Shown: positions 7,148-10,074 of the stretch, one piece after another
How positions within the stretch are numbered: position 1 is the stretch's first letter
Layout of the letters: the number at the start of each line of letters is the position of its first letter
NCBI GenBank assembly: GCA_036558305.1
Contig: DATBFX010000241.1
Span: 1-10,074, forward strand
Length of the DNA stretch: 10,074 bases
Direction: 5' to 3'
From: DATBFX01 sp036558305
GTDB taxonomy: Bacteria > Chloroflexota > Chloroflexia > Thermomicrobiales > UBA6265
Translations under genes and position numbers: made by a program
The notes under the pieces: model-generated
The model's database searches: none
The model's input: the letters and a program-made list of their open reading frames with translations, nothing else
Told to the model about the DNA's origin: nothing

Positions 7148-7214
7148 CCGCGCCGGTGTGTGAGAGCAATCACAATCACCCAAGCGGTCGTCCACCCTAC
7201 CCAGGATTCGGCGC

Positions 7215-8207
7215 GTGACCCTCCAACGCACAGACGTGTTCGGGACGATGCGCGCCGACCTCGATCGGGTCAACGCGCGCGTCGCTCAGGCGGCCGAGGT
7301 GAGCTACCCGGTCGTCGCCGATCTCCTCAGCGACATCGTCCAGGCAGGGGGCAAACGGCTCCGGCCGTTGCTTCTCCTGCTCGCCGGTCGCGCCTACGAC
7401 TACGAAGCCAACTTCGACCGCCTCGTCACCGCCGCCGCGGGGGTCGAACTCCTCCACACCGCCTCGCTCATCCACGACGACACCGTCGACCGTTCGGCGC
7501 TGCGGCGCGGCAAGCCGACCCTCAATTCGATGCTCAGTTCCGGCGCGGTGATCCTGATCGGCGACTACCTCTTCGCCCAATCGGCCATGCTCGCGGCCGC
7601 GACGGACAGCACCCGCGTCGTTTCGGTCTTCGCCTCCACCCTCGGCGACATCTGCGACGGTCAACTGATGGAGATCTTCGACGCCCAGCGGCTCGACCAG
7701 ACTCGCGAGGAGTACGAGCGCCGCATCTACGGCAAGACCGCCTCCCTCTTCGCCGGCTCCGCCGAGATGGGCGCCATTCTCGGACACGCCCCGGAGTCGC
7801 ACATCGCCGCCCTTCGCCGCTACGGCGCCGATTTGGGCACCGCGTTCCAAATCGTCGACGACATCCTCGACGTCACCGGCGCGACCGGTGAACTCGGCAA
7901 GCCCGCCGGCAACGACCTCCGCCAGGGGACCGTGACCCTCCCGACCATCTTCTACCTGGCCGGGCACTCCAACACATCGGCGCAGTGGCAGGAAATCGAG
8001 GCGATCGTCGGCGGACACGCCGCCGACAACGGCGCCGTCGACGACGCGATCCGCTCGATCCGCTCCTCCGGCGCCATCGACAAAGCGGTTGCGGTCGCCG
8101 AGGAGTACGTCGATCGGGCCAAGGAAACTGCCGCTCTCGTGCCGGACGATGAGACACGGGACTTGCTGGCCGAACTGGCCGATCTGGCGGTGCACCGCGT
8201 CTCGTAA
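7215..8207 (+). CDS. Trans-polyprenyl diphosphate synthase, probably long-chain
   Basis: All-alpha isoprenyl diphosphate synthase (330 aa) that condenses isopentenyl diphosphate onto an allylic primer, likely making the menaquinone side chain. Seen: GGKRLRP (45-51), which binds IPP; the first Asp-rich motif DDTVD (88-92) followed by RRGKPT; GDYLF (116-120); the second Asp-rich motif VDDILD (D215, D216, D219); and GKP...D followed by GTVTLP. Both Mg2+-binding motifs are intact. The residues 5 and 4 before the first motif are Ala83 and Ser84. Small residues here leave the product tunnel open, as in hepta- to nonaprenyl synthases; FPP synthases carry aromatic residues there. The GTG start has AGGA 8 nt upstream; ATG at 7248 is a less likely alternative. 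It is transcribed alone from the promoter at 7118. Confidence 0.94.
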   Translation: MTLQRTDVFGTMRADLDRVNARVAQAAEVSYPVVADLLSDIVQAGGKRLRPLLLLLAGRAYDYEANFDRLVTAAAGVELLHTASLIHDDTVDRSALRRGKPTLNSMLSSGAVILIGDYLFAQSAMLAAATDSTRVVSVFASTLGDICDGQLMEIFDAQRLDQTREEYERRIYGKTASLFAGSAEMGAILGHAPESHIAALRRYGADLGTAFQIVDDILDVTGATGELGKPAGNDLRQGTVTLPTIFYLAGHSNTSAQWQEIEAIVGGHAADNGAVDDAIRSIRSSGAIDKAVAVAEEYVDRAKETAALVPDDETRDLLAELADLAVHRVS

Positions 8208-8211
8208 AGCG

Positions 8212-8283
8212 AGTTTCAAGTGACACGTGGCAAGTGGCAAGTGGCAAGTGACGACAACGACTTGCCACCTGCGACTTGAAACT
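8212..8283. repeat. Large stem-loop with three tandem 7-bp repeats, possible bidirectional terminator
   Basis: AGTTTCAAG (8212-8220) pairs with CTTGAAACT (8275-8283), and GTGGCAAG (8227-8234) pairs with CTTGCCAC (8261-8268). The two stems are separated by a symmetric 6 x 6 internal loop. GTGGCAA is repeated three times head to tail (8227-8247), so three registers of the inner stem are possible. It fills the gap between two convergent genes and starts 5 bp after the synthase stop. A terminator or mRNA-end stabiliser is likely, but there is no T-tract. The tandem words suggest a dispersed genomic repeat. Confidence 0.6.
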
Positions 8284-8293
8284 TGCAACTCCG

Positions 8294-8890
8294 TTACAGC
8301 GCCACCAGACTCGTCTCGTACATGCGGGCAAATAGCCGGTCCCAGACGGTGTGCGTCGGGTCGATCGATTCGAACTCCGCTTCGAGATCCTTCGGCATCT
8401 CCGGGGTCATCAGGATCGTCGCCAGGCGCTGCTGGTACCGACCGTCGAGCGCGCGGTCGAGGAACATCGCCTCGTGCCAGTGACTCGGTTTCAGACCGAT
8501 CAGGACGAGCAGATCGCTGCGCAGGAGGCGGTTCCACGTGTCCTCGGTGACATGCTTGGCGAGTTGGTATTCGCGTTTCGCCACCGGGTTGGCCGTCGGC
8601 CGGTCCGCCTGGGGCGCCAGTTCGGGCAAGCCGACCTCGTTGACGTAGGCGCTTAGCGCGAAGTCGCGCCACGGCACGACGAACGAGGTGACCTCGGGGT
8701 AGTCATCGGCGACGCGGTGCTGGATGAAGCGCGCGATCCGATGCGAACGGCCGCCCGCGGCGTTGAAGATGAACCAGCCTTGACCTTGCCGCAGCCGGTG
8801 TTCGAAGGCGTCAAAGTACAGGCTGAGCCGCAGCAGCAGATCGCGATCCTGAAGCGGGGCCTGTTCGATGAGTTCCGAAGCATCGGCCAT
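8294..8890 (-). CDS. Uncharacterised protein resembling a DnaC/IstB/DnaA-type AAA+ ATPase with eroded nucleotide-binding motifs
   Basis: A 198-aa soluble protein with no sure family. Its pattern follows the small DnaC/IstB/DnaA ATPase fold. A hydrophobic strand and turn GWFIFNAAGGRSHR (38-51) sits where Walker A is expected. SDLLVLIGL (125-133) sits at Walker B. MFLDRALDGRYQQRLATILMTP (starting at 142) parallels the helix and sensor-1 strand that in DnaC reads roughly N-RY-PTI-TSN, and a WDRLFARM helix (173-180) follows. The Walker A Lys is missing and the Walker B acid pair reads Ile-Gly. If the homology is right, the protein cannot bind or hydrolyse ATP normally and may act as a structural or replication-partner paralogue. 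The start is firm: GGAGGT lies 5 nt before the ATG. It is probably its own unit, 175 bp from the next gene. Confidence 0.8.
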   Translation of the reverse strand: MADASELIEQAPLQDRDLLLRLSLYFDAFEHRLRQGQGWFIFNAAGGRSHRIARFIQHRVADDYPEVTSFVVPWRDFALSAYVNEVGLPELAPQADRPTANPVAKREYQLAKHVTEDTWNRLLRSDLLVLIGLKPSHWHEAMFLDRALDGRYQQRLATILMTPEMPKDLEAEFESIDPTHTVWDRLFARMYETSLVAL

Positions 8891-9065
8891 TGCTGACCTC
8901 CGATTGGCGAGGACCGTACGCGTGGGTCGCGCGTTTCACGGTCGCGTCGCACACTCGATACCACGTCGGACGCGCGCCGAAAACCCGCTGTCTGTAACCT
9001 CGCTCACCTCCTGATCCGCCCAACTCCGCCGGGACGTTGCTCCTACGCCGTAACCTCCAACCTGC

Positions 9066-10013
9066 TCAAACGGCGACCAAGGACGCGGGATCGGCCGAGA
9101 CCCAGGTCAACCCCAACGTCTCGGCGAACGACGAGAGGAACCGTTCCGCCTCGACCGTTTCGGCGACCTTGATCGTACCCGCACGCTCCGCCCGGGTCTC
9201 GCCGCGGTTCTCCGAGGCGCAACTTACCGTCACGCTCCGCCGCGTGCAATCCACGAGCGTCGGATCGAGCGCGACCGCGACGGTCAAGGGATCGTGCAAG
9301 AACAAGCCCGTGCGGCGATGCCCCGTCCAGGCCCAGGCGCAGACCCTGGCGATCAGTTGGGCGTACGGCGACGACACGGTCGCCGCGGCCTCCCACACCG
9401 CCTTCGGCAACGCGACCCGGTACGTGACGTCGAGCCCGACGACCGTCAGATCGAGCGCCCGGTTCGAGAAGACTTCGACCGCCGCCTCGGGATCGACGAA
9501 GACGTTGAACTCGGCGTGCGGCGTGACGTTGCCGCCGACGTGGTAGGCGCCGCCCATGACGACGACCGACTTAAGCAGCGTGGGAAGCTCCGGCGCCACG
9601 TTGAGCGCGATCGCGAGATTGGTCAGCGGGCCGGTGCAAACAAGCGTCAATTCGCCCGGTCGGGCGACCGCATGACGAATGATCGCCGCCGGCCCCCGCT
9701 CGGGCGACACGCCGCGTTCGCTCGCCGCCAAGACGGCGCTGCCGAGCCCCGAATCGCCGTGAAAATGGGCCGCGTGGTGGTGCGGCCGCGCCAACGCGCG
9801 GCTGGCGCCGCGATGCACCGGCACGTCGGCGGCGTCGAGATAGGCGAGCACGTTCAGCGTGTTCGCCGTCGTTTGCGCCACGTCGACGGTGCCGGCCAAG
9901 GTCGTCGCCGCCAGCAACGCCAGCTCCGGCGAACGCGTCGCCAGGGCCAGCGCCATCGCGTCGTCGATGCCGGTGTCGACGTCCATGACCGTCAACCGCG
10001 GCGTTTCGCTCAT
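9066..10013 (-). CDS. Inosine-uridine-preferring nucleoside hydrolase family protein
   Basis: Cytoplasmic N-ribohydrolase (315 aa) that splits ribonucleosides into base and ribose for salvage. The Ca2+-binding signature DVDTGIDD (11-18; D11, D13, D17, D18) is intact. It is followed by Asn51 in a conserved helix, HGDSGLG (85-91), TGPLTNLA (127-134), MGGA (153-156), AEFNVFVDPEAA (167-178) and HDP (240-242), where Asp241 is the last Ca2+ ligand. The length is normal. His85 and His240 fit the subgroup that protonates the leaving base. A His-rich PHHHAAHFH lies near the active site. The base preference cannot be decided. The ATG overlaps the stop of an upstream gene (ATGA) and has no strong ribosome site, so translation is probably coupled to that gene. 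Confidence 0.95.
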   Translation of the reverse strand: MSETPRLTVMDVDTGIDDAMALALATRSPELALLAATTLAGTVDVAQTTANTLNVLAYLDAADVPVHRGASRALARPHHHAAHFHGDSGLGSAVLAASERGVSPERGPAAIIRHAVARPGELTLVCTGPLTNLAIALNVAPELPTLLKSVVVMGGAYHVGGNVTPHAEFNVFVDPEAAVEVFSNRALDLTVVGLDVTYRVALPKAVWEAAATVSSPYAQLIARVCAWAWTGHRRTGLFLHDPLTVAVALDPTLVDCTRRSVTVSCASENRGETRAERAGTIKVAETVEAERFLSSFAETLGLTWVSADPASLVAV

Positions 10014-10074
10014 CCGCGATTGCCCGCCGCGACGGTCTGGACGGCTTCGGCGCGTTGCTGCTCCGCTTCTTGCC
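10010..10074 (-). CDS. C-terminal end of an upstream gene cut by the window edge
   Basis: On the minus strand an open frame enters from the right edge and ends in TGA at 10010-10012, giving the last 20 residues QEAEQQRAEAVQTVAAGNRG. Its stop overlaps the nucleoside hydrolase ATG by 4 bp, a typical operon arrangement. The Gln/Glu/Ala-rich sequence could be a coiled coil. The function cannot be judged from this fragment. The two other frames are also open over this short length, so the call rests on the ATGA overlap. Confidence 0.45.
   Translation of the reverse strand, partial: QEAEQQRAEAVQTVAAGNRG

Noticed and set aside
7197..8672. 491-codon minus-strand frame across the polyprenyl synthase and beyond
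   Set aside because: It runs antisense to a gene with perfect family motifs, and its sequence is Gly/Asp/Val-rich without a domain; its upstream part is out of frame within the DnaC-like gene.
8294..8890. Remnant of an IS21 element (istB)
   Set aside because: No istA, terminal repeats or target duplication are seen nearby, and the gene is intact, so an ordinary chromosomal gene is more likely.
8811..9023. 70-codon minus-strand frame upstream of the DnaC-like gene
   Set aside because: It needs a TTG start, overlaps the better supported gene in another frame, and has an Arg/Ser-rich composition without motifs.
8891..9065. Promoter for the DnaC-like gene between it and the nucleoside hydrolase
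   Set aside because: Only weak -10-like words such as TATCGA are found on the minus strand, without a matching -35 box.

Overview
The window is a GC-rich, gene-dense bacterial chromosome segment. It holds seven complete protein genes, the tail of an eighth, and no RNA gene. The hsp20-lon pair, the long-chain-type polyprenyl synthase, the PF13200-type putative glycoside hydrolase with carboxypeptidase-regulatory-like modules, and the GC-rich hairpin repeats would fit a Chloroflexota/Thermomicrobia-like bacterium. That placement is an inference from style and gene content; no marker gene is present.

Positions 1-3410: a minus-strand stress operon. An Hsp20 small chaperone (2683-3150) is followed 3 bp later by a full-length LonA protease (49-2679). 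Upstream, a perfect TATAAT box overlaps an inverted repeat with the geometry of a CIRCE (HrcA) operator, which fits heat-shock control of holdase plus protease.

Positions 3411-5062: a plus-strand pair with an ATGA overlap, a BtpA/SgcQ-family TIM-barrel protein followed by a PfkB-family sugar kinase resembling fructoselysine 6-kinase. They probably form a small sugar or sugar-phosphate pathway whose substrate is unknown.

Positions 5063-5252: a gap between convergent genes filled with an imperfect palindrome made of four hairpins, resembling a REPIN or MITE.

Positions 5253-7010 (minus): a membrane-anchored extracytoplasmic protein with two beta-sandwich modules and a C-terminal glycoside-hydrolase-like (PF13200) domain. 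Positions 7118-8207 (plus): a good sigma70-type promoter and a long-chain trans-polyprenyl diphosphate synthase, probably for the menaquinone side chain.

Positions 8208-8293: a second convergent gap with a large stem-loop containing three tandem 7-bp repeats. Positions 8294-8890 (minus): a protein that looks like a DnaC/IstB/DnaA-type AAA+ fold with both Walker motifs eroded, the least ordinary gene here. Positions 9066-10013 (minus): an inosine-uridine-type nucleoside hydrolase whose start overlaps the stop of a gene running off the right edge.

No CRISPR array, tRNA, rRNA, intact insertion sequence or phage module was found. The best candidates for something undescribed are the ATPase-dead DnaC-like protein, the BtpA-PfkB pair, and the composite hairpin repeat.
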